Source: Chitinophagales bacterium
GTDB lineage: Bacteria > Bacteroidota > Bacteroidia > Chitinophagales > UBA8649
Direction: 5' to 3'
Assembly: GCA_020635975.1 (NCBI GenBank)
Contig: JACJYT010000002.1
Location: forward strand, 248,001-312,000
Length of the DNA: 64,000 nucleotides
The position numbers were made by a program, and so were the translations under genes. The notes below the pieces were generated by a model that saw only the letters and a program-made list of their open reading frames with translations, was not told the origin of the DNA and did no database searches. Below, piece after piece: positions 53,890 through 62,548 of the stretch (position 1 is its first letter; every line of letters begins with the position of its first letter).

Positions 53890-54126
53890 ATGAAGAAAAG
53901 TCACGATTGTAAGGAAGTAGTAGAGCAGTTCAACATGCTCTTAGATGGTTCTCTTAACCCGAAGCAAGAGCAAGATGTAATGTGCGAATTACAAAGGTGC
54001 ATGCATTGTTTACAAGAATACAATCTAGAAGAAAAATATCGAAACTTTGTTAAAGAGAAAGTCGAGAAAAAATGTCCAACGGAGAGTTTTATTGGTAAAC
54101 TTAAAGACTGTATTAAAGGCCTTTAG
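53890..54126 (+). CDS. Small anti-sigma factor (zinc-finger type, atypical)
   Basis: 78 residues, soluble. CKEVVEQFNMLLDGSLNP and a Cys cluster MCELQRCMHCLQEY (Cys32, Cys37, Cys40) align with the H-x3-C-x2-C anti-sigma zinc finger, except that the His position is Glu33. A further His/Cys (His5, Cys7) at the N-terminus may complete the site. The C-terminal half (RNFVKEKVEKKCPTESFIGKLKDCI) matches the Bacteroidota version of these proteins. It lies behind the ECF sigma gene and probably binds its product. Confidence 0.8.
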   Translation: MKKSHDCKEVVEQFNMLLDGSLNPKQEQDVMCELQRCMHCLQEYNLEEKYRNFVKEKVEKKCPTESFIGKLKDCIKGL

Positions 54127-54129
54127 CTC

Positions 54130-54555
54130 TTATTCCACTATATATAATTTCTTTATTTTGTCTATTGGTCCTTGGCAGAAAACATTATGACAAGCAATAC
54201 ATTGGTCAATACTTAAGTTAAACTTTTTTACTTGTTTCTTGCTTTTTTCACTTTCAATAAGATCTTTTACACTTGCGAGGTAGGCATCGGTTAAGCTTAC
54301 AAATTGTTCCGTTCTAACATTACTATCCGTAGCCTCTACGGTATAAATGCCATAGAAATCAGTAGGGAAGTTCGTTTCAAATTTTTGTTCTAAGATGGCT
54401 TGTCTCCATGCTTCGTTTTGACTGTACATAGAGCGCATCAATAAGGCCAATTCGGCATCTTCATACATAATGGATTCCTCTTTCTTGCTGGTATCTGCCG
54501 GATTACAAGCCATGAAAAGAAAAAGAATGCTTAGAAGTAATAAAGTCTTTCTCAT
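54130..54555 (-). CDS. Cytochrome c'-like lipoprotein (single CxxCH)
   Basis: 141 residues; lipobox LFLFMACNPA (Cys17). Helices are predicted through the whole mature part, and one haem c motif CIACH (Cys119, Cys122, His123) lies near the C-terminus. A four-helix protein of this length with a C-terminal CxxCH is the plan of cytochrome c' (c-prime) proteins, although the usual sequence context is weak here. It overlaps the upstream DUF4920 gene by one nt (TAATG). Confidence 0.6.
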   Translation of the reverse strand: MRKTLLLLSILFLFMACNPADTSKKEESIMYEDAELALLMRSMYSQNEAWRQAILEQKFETNFPTDFYGIYTVEATDSNVRTEQFVSLTDAYLASVKDLIESEKSKKQVKKFNLSIDQCIACHNVFCQGPIDKIKKLYIVE

Positions 54556-55031
54556 TATTCTAAAATAACTCCTTTAGCCATAAAAGTGTAGCTTACCTCT
54601 GCTTCCGTAATGGCGTTTATTTCCTCTTCTGATTTTCCCGCATCGAAAGCATAGTGCTTTAACTCTTCTACAGTTAAGCCATCTTTATAGGCCCAGCCTT
54701 CAATCACTGCTGTTCTTCCATCACAATTTAAAGGAACAAAAAAACCATAATCTTTAAATCTAACCATTAGCTGCTCAGCTTCACCAATCTCAAGTGTCAT
54801 CCAACATCCTTTTTTAGTGCAAACGTCTTGAACGGTTCCTCTAAGCTTTAATTCGATGGAATCTCCTTCTGTAAAAACATCAAAGAAATCTTCTGCAGCT
54901 ATAGCTCCTTCTGGATTAATTTCTTCACCATAATATTCAAATTCATTGCTAGTTGTGTTTTCTGACTGACTCTTGGTATTGCAAGAAAACAATGAAAGAG
55001 CAAGAGATACATAAAAAAGTAGGTTTTTCAT
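54555..55031 (-). CDS. DUF4920 lipoprotein
   Basis: 158 residues from ATG 55031 (MKNLLFYVSLALSLFSC; lipobox Cys about 17). The domain motif TVQDVCTKKGCWMTLE with two Cys, LMVRFKDYGFFVPLNCDGRTAVIEGWAY and the Glu-rich tail identify DUF4920. Function unknown; a metal or redox role is suggested by the Cys residues. The start 55049 is rejected because the TAAATTTG promoter box overlaps it. Followed by the cytochrome c'-like gene. Confidence 0.85.
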   Translation of the reverse strand: MKNLLFYVSLALSLFSCNTKSQSENTTSNEFEYYGEEINPEGAIAAEDFFDVFTEGDSIELKLRGTVQDVCTKKGCWMTLEIGEAEQLMVRFKDYGFFVPLNCDGRTAVIEGWAYKDGLTVEELKHYAFDAGKSEEEINAITEAEVSYTFMAKGVILE

Positions 55032-55046
55032 TGTGTTAATTTTGTG

Positions 55047-55054
55047 CAAATTTA
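55047..55054 (-). promoter_or_regulatory. -7 promoter box (TAAATTTG) of the DUF4920 operon
   Basis: Exact minus-strand TAnnTTTG, 15 nt before ATG 55031. It overlaps the more upstream candidate ATG at 55049 and so favours the shorter start. Confidence 0.5.
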
Positions 55055-55080
55055 CATCTTTTCTTTTAGGGGCTAAAACT

Positions 55081-55106
55081 TTGAAACTATTTTAGAGCTA
55101 TCTTTG
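55081..55106 (+). promoter_or_regulatory. yceI-like promoter (TTG-N15-TATCTTTG)
   Basis: TTG 55081-55083 and TATCTTTG 55099-55106; the 15-nt spacer is short. 23 nt before the YceI-family ATG. Confidence 0.45.
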
Positions 55107-55129
55107 AAAAATCAATTAAAAGAAATTAT

Positions 55130-55687
55130 ATGAAATCAATATTGACTTTTTTATTTGTCCTAGGCCTAAGTTGGAGCACAGCTCAAAATACTACTTCAGT
55201 TAATCTTGACAAAAGTAAGATAGAATGGATTGGTAAGAAGCTTACTGGACAACACAATGGAAATATAGTATTGAAGTCGGGCGACTTGGTTTTCTACGAA
55301 GGTAAACTGCTAAAGGGGCTTTTTAAAATAGACATGAATTCTATTTCTTGCTCAGATTTAAAAGGAGAATCAGCAGATAAACTAGTCAATCATCTTAAAA
55401 GTGAAGACTTTTTTAATAGCAATAAGTTTCCTGAAGCACTTCTCAATTTTAGAGAAGTAAAGCATATTGAAGGAAGTAGTTATTTAATCATAGCAGATTT
55501 AAGCATTAAAGGAATTACGAAAACTATAGAATTTAATGCCGACATTCGCGAGAATAAAGCTAGTGCTGTTATTAACGTGGATAGAACAGACTATGACATT
55601 CGTTATGGTTCTAAAAGCTTTTTTGATGAGCTAGGAGATAAAGCCATAGATGATATTTTTGTTATTAAAATTGATCTAGTTTTTTAA
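55130..55687 (+). CDS. YceI-family periplasmic protein
   Basis: 185 residues with signal peptide (MKSILTFLFVLGLSWSTAQ). The lipocalin-like YceI fold is seen in VNLDKSKIEWIGKKLTGQHNGNI, HLKSEDFFNSNKFPEALLNF, ADLSIKGITKTIEFNADI and VDRTDYDIRYG. YceI proteins bind isoprenoid-type lipids; the ligand here is unknown. The aldose epimerase gene follows after 10 nt. Confidence 0.9.
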   Translation: MKSILTFLFVLGLSWSTAQNTTSVNLDKSKIEWIGKKLTGQHNGNIVLKSGDLVFYEGKLLKGLFKIDMNSISCSDLKGESADKLVNHLKSEDFFNSNKFPEALLNFREVKHIEGSSYLIIADLSIKGITKTIEFNADIRENKASAVINVDRTDYDIRYGSKSFFDELGDKAIDDIFVIKIDLVF

Positions 55688-55697
55688 TCCGCTTGCG

Positions 55698-56591
55698 TTG
55701 AACCAAGATTTTAATATTCTTTACCTTAGAAATGCTGATTATTCCTGTGAAATAATTAGTACCTACGGAGCTTGTATTAATTCCTATAAATTTAAGGATA
55801 GGGAATTTATATCGGGATATCAATCTAAAGAAGAAGTCTCTTTGCAACAATATAAAGGTGTCTTATTGGCGCCTTTCCCAAATCGTATAGCCAAGGCTAA
55901 ATTTAGTTTTGATGATCAGCATCACGCATTAACAATCAATCGGGCAAAGGAAGGTCTTGCTCTTCATGGTTTTTTATACGATAAAGAATTTAGGCTTATA
56001 GAGAAAGATGCAGATAAATTGATTTTAGCTTATGATTATGACGGAGATGCGGCTGGCTATCCCTTCCCTTTTAGCATAGCAGTAAGTTATTACTTAGAAG
56101 AACAGGGCTTGCTAAGAATTAAGACACATATTTCTAACGAGGGCAAGCAAAGATTGCCTTTTGGTTTAGGTTGGCATCCATATTTTCAAATGGAGTCAAT
56201 TATTGATGACTTGAGCTTGTCCTTTCCTTCCTCTTCATATTTAGAATTGGATGAAAAACTTATTCCAACAGGTGAGTTAAAGGCTTTTGCAGAGAAGCAG
56301 AAAATTTTAAGATTAGACAATCAAAATTATGATACTTGCTTCCTTTTAGATTCCCAAGATTCAGCTAGCTTTATTTTAAGCGATAAGACTATGGATTTGC
56401 ACATTAGTACACCAAGTATAGAACACTTCCCTTATTTTCAAATTTACACTGCAAAGGATAGAAAAAGTATTGCAATTGAACCCATGACCTGCGCTCCAAA
56501 TGCTTTTAATAATGGCATGGGAGTGCGTATTTTGAATCCTGGAGAAAGCGCTGAAGTAGAATTTGGAATTCAAGCACTAAGAAGAAACTAA
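55698..56591 (+). CDS. Aldose 1-epimerase-family protein
   Basis: 297 residues, beta-sandwich galactose-mutarotase fold. LLAPFPNRIAKAKFSF (Arg63), LALHGFLYDKEF (His90), GLGWHPYFQME (second His) and the C-terminal SIAIEPMTCAPNAFNNG (general-base Glu) are the active-site blocks. It interconverts sugar anomers. The start is TTG 55698, ten nt after the YceI stop; no in-frame ATG precedes the first conserved block. Confidence 0.88.
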   Translation: MNQDFNILYLRNADYSCEIISTYGACINSYKFKDREFISGYQSKEEVSLQQYKGVLLAPFPNRIAKAKFSFDDQHHALTINRAKEGLALHGFLYDKEFRLIEKDADKLILAYDYDGDAAGYPFPFSIAVSYYLEEQGLLRIKTHISNEGKQRLPFGLGWHPYFQMESIIDDLSLSFPSSSYLELDEKLIPTGELKAFAEKQKILRLDNQNYDTCFLLDSQDSASFILSDKTMDLHISTPSIEHFPYFQIYTAKDRKSIAIEPMTCAPNAFNNGMGVRILNPGESAEVEFGIQALRRN

Positions 56592-56660
56592 GCTTATAGG
56601 AAAAACAGGGCTATAAAGGCAAGAACTTTTTTCTTTATCTTTAGGGTCTAAAACCTCATT

Positions 56661-58484
56661 ATGCGATCTGCCCTATTCATATTTTTATTACTTTTCTTCT
56701 ATTCATGTAAAAACAGCAATTCCAAATCTGGAATACCCGAAGAAGAGATACTTGCCAATACAGAAAGATTTAATGCTGCTATGGACGAAATCTATAATAA
56801 GCATTTATCCTATTCTCCTGTTGCTCAAACCTATGAAGGTTTAAAAACAAATAATGATAAATGGGATATTAATAACGATAGTACCGAATTATTTTTTCAT
56901 GAAATGGATAAGGCCGAGTTGGCATTTTTAAAGCAAAATTTTGTTCTTGCATCTTTAGATCATCAGGCTCAGTTAACTTATAGAATGTATATAGCTAAGC
57001 TCGAAGAAAGTTTATACAACTATGAACATTGGAGAGATTATTATTATCCTGTTAATCAAATGTTTGGGTCGCATACTTGGTTTCCTAGTTTTCTTATGAA
57101 TGTGCATACAATTAGTTCTAAAGCGGATGCTGAAGCATGGTTGAGTAGATTGTCGAAAATTGATGTCAAAATAGATGAGTTGCTCGCTCAATTGGATAAA
57201 TGTACTGCAAAAGGGGTGATTGCTCCGAAGTTTGTTTATCCTTATGTGATAAGTGATTGTAATAATTTGCTGAAAGGAGCTCCTTTTGAAGGAGTAGGTA
57301 CGAATCCTTTAATTGAGGATTTTTCGATGGACTTAAACGAGCTGGATTCGCTAAGTGAACTTGAGAAAACTATATTGATTGACAGTGCCAATACCTTGAT
57401 GCTTCAGGTGTTTAAGCCATCTTATGAAAAGTTGATAGCTTACTTGAAGGATTTAGAATTGAAGGCGGACGACAATGCTGGGGTATGGAAATTTGAAAAC
57501 GGAAATCAATATTATTTGGATAGGTTGAAAAGTACAACCACTACAGATTACACGCCTCAAGAAATCTATGATATTGGAATGAGTGAAATTAAAAGAATCC
57601 ATGCAGAAATGGAAGACATTATGATAGAAGTGGGCTTTGAAGGTAGTTTGCAGGAGTTTTTTAAATATGTAAAAACCAATCCAGATTTATATTATCCCAA
57701 TACAGATGAAGGAAGAGAAGCCTATTTAGCGAAAAACATAGAAATTAAAGATGCAATGGAAGCCAAATTGGATGAGTTATTTATAACCAAACCTAAAGCT
57801 GCCTTAGAAGTAAGAAGAGTAGAGCCGTATAGAGAGAAGTCGGCGGGAACTGCGTTTTATAATTCGCCAGCGCCTGATGGAAGCAGACCTGGTATTTACT
57901 ATGCCAATTTGTATGATATGAACTCCATGCCAATTTATGAAATGGAAGCTCTAACTTATCATGAAGCTATTCCTGGTCACCATATGCAATTATCAATTGC
58001 TCAAGAAATAGAAAATCTGCCTTTATTCAGAACTCGAGATGCTCATTATACTTCTTATGTGGAAGGTTGGGGCCTATATGCAGAGTTTATTCCTAAAGAA
58101 ATGGGCTTTTATACCGATCCTTATTCGGATTTTGGTCGCTTGTCGATGGAATTATTTAGAGCAGTACGCTTAGTGGTAGATGTTGGAATACATGCCAAGA
58201 AATGGACAAGAGAAGAAGGAATTCAGTTTTACCTAGATAATACACCAAATTCTGATGATGAATGCATTAGTATGGTCGAAAGGCATATAGTAATGCCTTC
58301 ACAGGCTACTGCTTATAAAATCGGCCAGCTAAAAATTCTAGAATTGCGGGAAAGAGCTAAAGATGAACTGAAGGATCTGTTCGACATTAGGGAGTTTCAT
58401 GAAGTGGTTTTAACCAATGGCTCTGTTCCTCTAGATATTTTAGAAGAATTGGTAGATACTTATATTGCAAGTAAAAAGGAATAG
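56661..58484 (+). CDS. DUF885 lipoprotein (zinc metallopeptidase-like)
   Basis: 607 residues; lipobox FFYSCKNS (Cys16). Helical throughout; the metal-site motif is LTYHEAIPGHHMQLS (HE-x3-GHH), with a downstream Glu in YVEGWGLYAEFIPKEMG, as in M3/M32-like DUF885 proteins. Probably a periplasmic peptidase; substrate unknown. Independent gene with its own promoter region (TATCTTTA about 25 nt upstream). Confidence 0.87.
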   Translation: MRSALFIFLLLFFYSCKNSNSKSGIPEEEILANTERFNAAMDEIYNKHLSYSPVAQTYEGLKTNNDKWDINNDSTELFFHEMDKAELAFLKQNFVLASLDHQAQLTYRMYIAKLEESLYNYEHWRDYYYPVNQMFGSHTWFPSFLMNVHTISSKADAEAWLSRLSKIDVKIDELLAQLDKCTAKGVIAPKFVYPYVISDCNNLLKGAPFEGVGTNPLIEDFSMDLNELDSLSELEKTILIDSANTLMLQVFKPSYEKLIAYLKDLELKADDNAGVWKFENGNQYYLDRLKSTTTTDYTPQEIYDIGMSEIKRIHAEMEDIMIEVGFEGSLQEFFKYVKTNPDLYYPNTDEGREAYLAKNIEIKDAMEAKLDELFITKPKAALEVRRVEPYREKSAGTAFYNSPAPDGSRPGIYYANLYDMNSMPIYEMEALTYHEAIPGHHMQLSIAQEIENLPLFRTRDAHYTSYVEGWGLYAEFIPKEMGFYTDPYSDFGRLSMELFRAVRLVVDVGIHAKKWTREEGIQFYLDNTPNSDDECISMVERHIVMPSQATAYKIGQLKILELRERAKDELKDLFDIREFHEVVLTNGSVPLDILEELVDTYIASKKE

Positions 58485-58495
58485 CCTAAACTTTT

Positions 58496-59494
58496 ATGTT
58501 CAATTTTGCCAAATTGAGAAATAATAACCAGGTATTAGGCTGGTTCTTTTTTGATGTTTTCATGGTGATTTTAGCCTTGGTAAATATCAATCTAATTATA
58601 CTGGATTTTACTTTTTCTTACCATTTAGGAGCGCAATTCTATTACTTCCTTTTCCCTAAACTAGCTTTTTGGTATGAATTTACTATACATAATAACTTCA
58701 TTTGGATTGATTTAAGTTTTGTGGCTTTTTTCGCTTTAGAATTTGTGTTAAGGTGGATTCTAGCTGTATACAATAAGGAATTTGAGAAGTGGTTTTTCTT
58801 CCCTTTTGCTAGATGGTACGACCTACTTGGTCTAATTCCAATAGGCTCGATGAGATTTCTACGTGTTTTACGAATAGGCTCGATTTTGTTTCGTTTACAA
58901 AAAATGGGAGTGATAGACTTAAAGCAGAGTAGTTTTTATCCCTTTCTAAATAAGTATTATAAAGTTTTTGTAGAAGAAGTTTCAGATAGGGTGGTACTTA
59001 ATGTTCTTGATGGAGTGAATGATGAAATGCAAAATGGAGAGGATTTTACAAAAGCGATTCTAACTAAAGTGGTTCGACCAAATAGTGATAGAATACTAGA
59101 GTACTCCATGAATAAAGTACAGGTGGTTACTCAACAAATAATTCAGAATCACGAGGAGGATATAAAAGCTTATCTCTTTGATAAAGTTAATTTGGCACTT
59201 GCTCAAAATAGCGAAATGAAGCTGATTAAGGCAGTTCCGGGTTTAGGTGGTATAATTCGTGAACAATTAGATCATGCAATTGCAGATATAAGCTATAAGG
59301 TGATTGCAGGGATTGTGGAGGATGTTGCTAAGGGAGAAGATATTTTTAGTAAAGAAATCAAGGGAATTAGTGAGAGTGTTTTAGACGCTTTAGAAGAGGA
59401 TCAAGAGCTTGAGGAAATCCTAAAGATTGTTAGTTCACAGACGATTGATATCGTAAAAGAACAGGTCTCTAAACAAAAATGGAAAGAAAATTAG
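58496..59494 (+). CDS. Voltage-sensor-like membrane protein without a pore
   Basis: 332 residues. Hydrophobic helices at about 15-37 and 70-92, then WYDLLGLIPIGSMRFLRVLRIGSILFRL (108-134), where Arg120, Arg123, Arg126 and Arg133 recur as in an S4 voltage sensor; the D in the preceding helix matches the S3 position. No selectivity-filter sequence or pore helices follow; the remaining 190 residues are soluble and helical. It resembles a lone voltage-sensor domain. Role unknown. It lies 11 nt behind the DUF885 gene. Confidence 0.7.
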   Translation: MFNFAKLRNNNQVLGWFFFDVFMVILALVNINLIILDFTFSYHLGAQFYYFLFPKLAFWYEFTIHNNFIWIDLSFVAFFALEFVLRWILAVYNKEFEKWFFFPFARWYDLLGLIPIGSMRFLRVLRIGSILFRLQKMGVIDLKQSSFYPFLNKYYKVFVEEVSDRVVLNVLDGVNDEMQNGEDFTKAILTKVVRPNSDRILEYSMNKVQVVTQQIIQNHEEDIKAYLFDKVNLALAQNSEMKLIKAVPGLGGIIREQLDHAIADISYKVIAGIVEDVAKGEDIFSKEIKGISESVLDALEEDQELEEILKIVSSQTIDIVKEQVSKQKWKEN

Positions 59495-59512
59495 AATACA
59501 AGTAAAATAAGT

Positions 59513-59542
59513 TTGTTATTTACTTTAATAACTTTATCTTTG
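59513..59542 (+). promoter_or_regulatory. rpmH promoter (TTG-N19-TATCTTTG)
   Basis: TTG 59513-59515 and TATCTTTG 59535-59542, exact consensus elements, 19-nt spacing, about 50 nt before the rpmH ATG. Confidence 0.7.
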
Positions 59543-59596
59543 CACTCCATTTTAAAAAGCAAAATTCTCTTTTTAGAGATTTAAAAAATAAAAAAG

Positions 59597-59752
59597 ATGA
59601 AAAGAACATTTCAGCCGTCAAGAAGAAAACGTAAGAATAAGCATGGTTTTCGTGATAGAATGAGTACGAAAAATGGAAGAAAGGTATTAGCTAGAAGAAG
59701 AGCTAAAGGAAGAAAAAAACTTACCGTTTCTGACGAAAAGCGACTTAAATAG
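59597..59752 (+). CDS. rpmH: 50S ribosomal protein L34
   Basis: 51 residues, [22 protein letters not shown]..., the exact L34 signature, very basic. It is part of the large ribosomal subunit. rnpA starts four nt after its stop, the normal rpmH-rnpA order. Bacteroidota usually keep this pair away from dnaA, as appears to be the case here. Confidence 0.97.
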   Translation: MKRTFQPSRRKRKNKHGFRDRMSTKNGRKVLARRRAKGRKKLTVSDEKRLK

Positions 59753-59756
59753 TAAT

Positions 59757-60134
59757 TTGAAATTTACTTTTGGACGAAGTAATCGTCTTAAAAGCAAGCT
59801 TATATTGGCTTCTCTTTTCGATAAGGGAAGCCTTTTTGTTTCTAAGCCTATTCTATTAAGGTATACGCTTACTCTAGCAAGTGAAGCCTCCATTCAAGCG
59901 GCATTTAGTGTAGGGAAGAAAAGATTTAAACGCGCCGTAGATAGAAATCTTTTGAAAAGAAGAATTAGAGAAGTGCACCGATTAAATCAACATAGATTTC
60001 TAGAACAACTTCAAGCTGGACCTTATAAGTTAGAAGTCTTGTATATTTATACGGATAAAACTATAGCCGATTTTCAAAGCATACAAAACGGGATGAATGC
60101 TTTTTTTGATTCGAGATTAGTACTTCCAAAGTAA
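59757..60134 (+). CDS. rnpA: Ribonuclease P protein component
   Basis: 125 residues. It assists the RNase P RNA in cutting tRNA 5' leaders. The conserved RNR-type motif FSVGKKRFKRAVDRNLLKRRIREVHR is clear. The start is TTG 59757 (MKFTFGRSNRL), as the usual N-terminus of the family begins just before the F...RL motif; no in-frame ATG is near. Length is normal. Confidence 0.95.
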   Translation: MKFTFGRSNRLKSKLILASLFDKGSLFVSKPILLRYTLTLASEASIQAAFSVGKKRFKRAVDRNLLKRRIREVHRLNQHRFLEQLQAGPYKLEVLYIYTDKTIADFQSIQNGMNAFFDSRLVLPK

Positions 60135-60198
60135 AGTCACAGAATTGTCAGGTTTAGTCAAATAGTAAACTTTAAGTTTAAAGAAGTTCTTTATTGTA

Positions 60199-60206
60199 TA
60201 AATTTG
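60199..60206 (+). promoter_or_regulatory. -7 promoter box (TAAATTTG) of the M28 peptidase operon
   Basis: Exact TAnnTTTG, 13 nt before the ATG. No TTG at the usual spacing. Confidence 0.45.
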
Positions 60207-60219
60207 CATTGTAGATATT

Positions 60220-61857
60220 ATGAAAAGATTAATTATAGTTTTTAGTTTAAGTTTGAATTTTTTAATAGCGCAGAATTCTACTTTAGATAATTTAAGTGCT
60301 CATGTTTATTTTCTTAGCGACGATCGCCTAGAGGGAAGAGGAACGGGAAGTTTGGGTGAAGCCTTGGCTCTGGAGTATATTTCCAATGTTTTTAAAGAGT
60401 ATGGGATAGTCCCTAAAGGTGAAAATTCATTCGTTCAGAATTTTGAATTTAAGTCGGGGAAAAAATTAGGTGTTTTGAACGGTTGCATAGTGGACGGTCG
60501 AAAGCTAGAATTGGAAAAAGAATATTTTCCTTTGAATTATTCAGGAAGTGGCTCTGCAAATGCCTCGCTAGTGAATCTAGGCTATGGTATTCACGCTCCT
60601 GGCTTATATGATGATTATGAAAATAAGGATGAATTAAAGAATAAGGTATTTTTAATAAATCTCTCCTCTCCAGATGGCATTCACCCCCATTCCAAGTACT
60701 TGCAATATACAGATTATCAAACTAGAATTAAGACCGCAGAAGCCTTTGGCGCGGCAGGAGTGATTTTCTATAATGTGGACGAAAATCTTGATGACCCTAG
60801 TTTTGATTTAAGTATGAAAGTTAAAGAGTTCGAAATCCCGGTAATTTTCGTTAAGGGAGGGGATATTAGAAATGCACTTTCTGTAAAAATTTCTGTTGAT
60901 TTATATCAAGACGAAAAAGTAGGTCACAATGTTATTGGTTTCATCGATAATAATGCTTCTAGTACAGTAGTTCTTGGAGCACATTACGATCATTTAGGTT
61001 GGGGCGAAGAAGGGAATTCTCTGTACAGGGGGGAACCAGCTATTCATAATGGAGCAGATGATAATGCTAGTGGTGTTTCTTTATTATTAGAATTAGCGAA
61101 AAGTATAAAAGAAGAGGGTTTAAAAAACAATAACTACTTATTTATTGCCTTTTCTGGTGAAGAACTTGGCTTGTATGGTTCTAAATCCTTCATACAGAAT
61201 GCTACAATTGATACCTCTGAAATTAACTATATGTTGAATTTCGACATGGTTGGTCGCTTAGATGAAGAAGGAGCCATGGCGGTTAATGGCGTTGGTACTG
61301 CTAAGATTTTTAAAGAATTGGTAGAGGGAATAAAGGAAGGGGAAATCAAGGTTAAAACAACAGAATCTGGTATGGGTCCCTCAGATCATGCTTCTTTTTA
61401 CTTAGCTAATATTCCTGTTTTACACTTTTATACGGGCAACAACCCAGATTATCACAAACCAAGTGATGATGCATGGCTTATTAACTATCCAGGCATGTAT
61501 AGAGTGTATGAATATACTATGGCTTTATTGCGAGATTTGGATGATGAAGGCGAATTGGAATTTGTGAAAACCAAGGATACAGATAATAAGAATGCACCTA
61601 AATTTTCAGTTACTTTAGGTGTGGTTCCAGACTATATGTATGATGGATTAGGAATGAGGATAGATGGTGTTACTGAAGGAAAACCAGCTTCAATTGCTGG
61701 AATGAAAACTGGAGATATCGTTGTATTTTTAGGGCAGATTGAAATTACAGACATGATGGCATACATGACCGCCCTTAGTAAATTTCAGAAAGGGGATAGA
61801 ACAACTGCGGTAGTTATGCGGGATGGTAAGGAACTAAAGTTAGAAGTGGAGTTTTAA
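60220..61857 (+). CDS. Secreted M28-family aminopeptidase with PA and PDZ domains
   Basis: 545 residues with signal peptide (MKRLIIVFSLSLNFLIAQ). A PA domain (about 100-215) is inserted before the zinc peptidase domain, whose ligands lie in GAHYDHLGWG, GADDNASGVSLL, FSGEELGLYGS, NFDMVGRLD and HFYTGNNPDYHKPSDD. The C-terminal 85 residues form a PDZ domain (GLGMRIDGVTEGKPASIAGMKTGDIVVFLGQIEI). It trims peptides outside the cytoplasm. Its stop overlaps tsaB (TAATG). Confidence 0.92.
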   Translation: MKRLIIVFSLSLNFLIAQNSTLDNLSAHVYFLSDDRLEGRGTGSLGEALALEYISNVFKEYGIVPKGENSFVQNFEFKSGKKLGVLNGCIVDGRKLELEKEYFPLNYSGSGSANASLVNLGYGIHAPGLYDDYENKDELKNKVFLINLSSPDGIHPHSKYLQYTDYQTRIKTAEAFGAAGVIFYNVDENLDDPSFDLSMKVKEFEIPVIFVKGGDIRNALSVKISVDLYQDEKVGHNVIGFIDNNASSTVVLGAHYDHLGWGEEGNSLYRGEPAIHNGADDNASGVSLLLELAKSIKEEGLKNNNYLFIAFSGEELGLYGSKSFIQNATIDTSEINYMLNFDMVGRLDEEGAMAVNGVGTAKIFKELVEGIKEGEIKVKTTESGMGPSDHASFYLANIPVLHFYTGNNPDYHKPSDDAWLINYPGMYRVYEYTMALLRDLDDEGELEFVKTKDTDNKNAPKFSVTLGVVPDYMYDGLGMRIDGVTEGKPASIAGMKTGDIVVFLGQIEITDMMAYMTALSKFQKGDRTTAVVMRDGKELKLEVEF

Positions 61858-62516
61858 TGTCTAACTTATTATTTATAGAAACTAGTACGCGAGCTTGCTC
61901 GGTGGCAGTGGGAAGAGAATCTGAATTACTTAGTCAGGAGTCTGTATTAAATACCCAATCACATGCTAGTGTATTACACGATTTGATTGCTAAGGCTTTG
62001 CTGACTGCGGGAAAAACATGGAAAGATTTAGACGCTATAGCAGTTTCAAGCGGACCGGGCTCTTATACGGGTTTGAGAATTGGAATGGCGGTGGCTAAGG
62101 GCTTTTGTTTTGCTTTAGATTTACCATTAATATTAATGGATTCTTTAGAATGCTTGGCACATAGAGCAAGTATCCTTCAACAAGATAAGGATGCGATTTA
62201 CATAGCATGTATGGATTCTAGAAAAGGAGAGATTTACTATCATGTGATGAATGGAAGCGGACAAATTCTTGAATTTTCTCAAGCTTTGGAACTAGAAAAA
62301 CATGAATTCCGTCAATATTTGGGAAAAAGAACATACTTTTGCGGGAATACTTCAAATAAAATTAAAAATATTATATTTGAATTAAGTGCCGAGCAAATTG
62401 AGCATGAATTTTTAGCAGAAAACATGCTTATAAAGGGTTTTGAGGCATATAATAGGAAGGAATTTTGCGATTTAGCCTATTCCGAACCTAATTACATGAA
62501 ACCTTTTTCATATTAG
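61857..62516 (+). CDS. tsaB: tRNA threonylcarbamoyladenosine synthesis protein TsaB
   Basis: 219 residues. ASKHA-fold partner of TsaD in t6A formation. LLFIETSTRACSVAVGRE, the SHASVLHDLI region, AIAVSSGPGSYTGLRIGMAVAKG and MDSRKGEIYYHV match the family. It is translationally coupled to the M28 peptidase through TAATG. Confidence 0.93.
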   Translation: MSNLLFIETSTRACSVAVGRESELLSQESVLNTQSHASVLHDLIAKALLTAGKTWKDLDAIAVSSGPGSYTGLRIGMAVAKGFCFALDLPLILMDSLECLAHRASILQQDKDAIYIACMDSRKGEIYYHVMNGSGQILEFSQALELEKHEFRQYLGKRTYFCGNTSNKIKNIIFELSAEQIEHEFLAENMLIKGFEAYNRKEFCDLAYSEPNYMKPFSY

Positions 62517-62548
62517 AATTGTTTAACTTTAAAATAAAAAACAATAAA

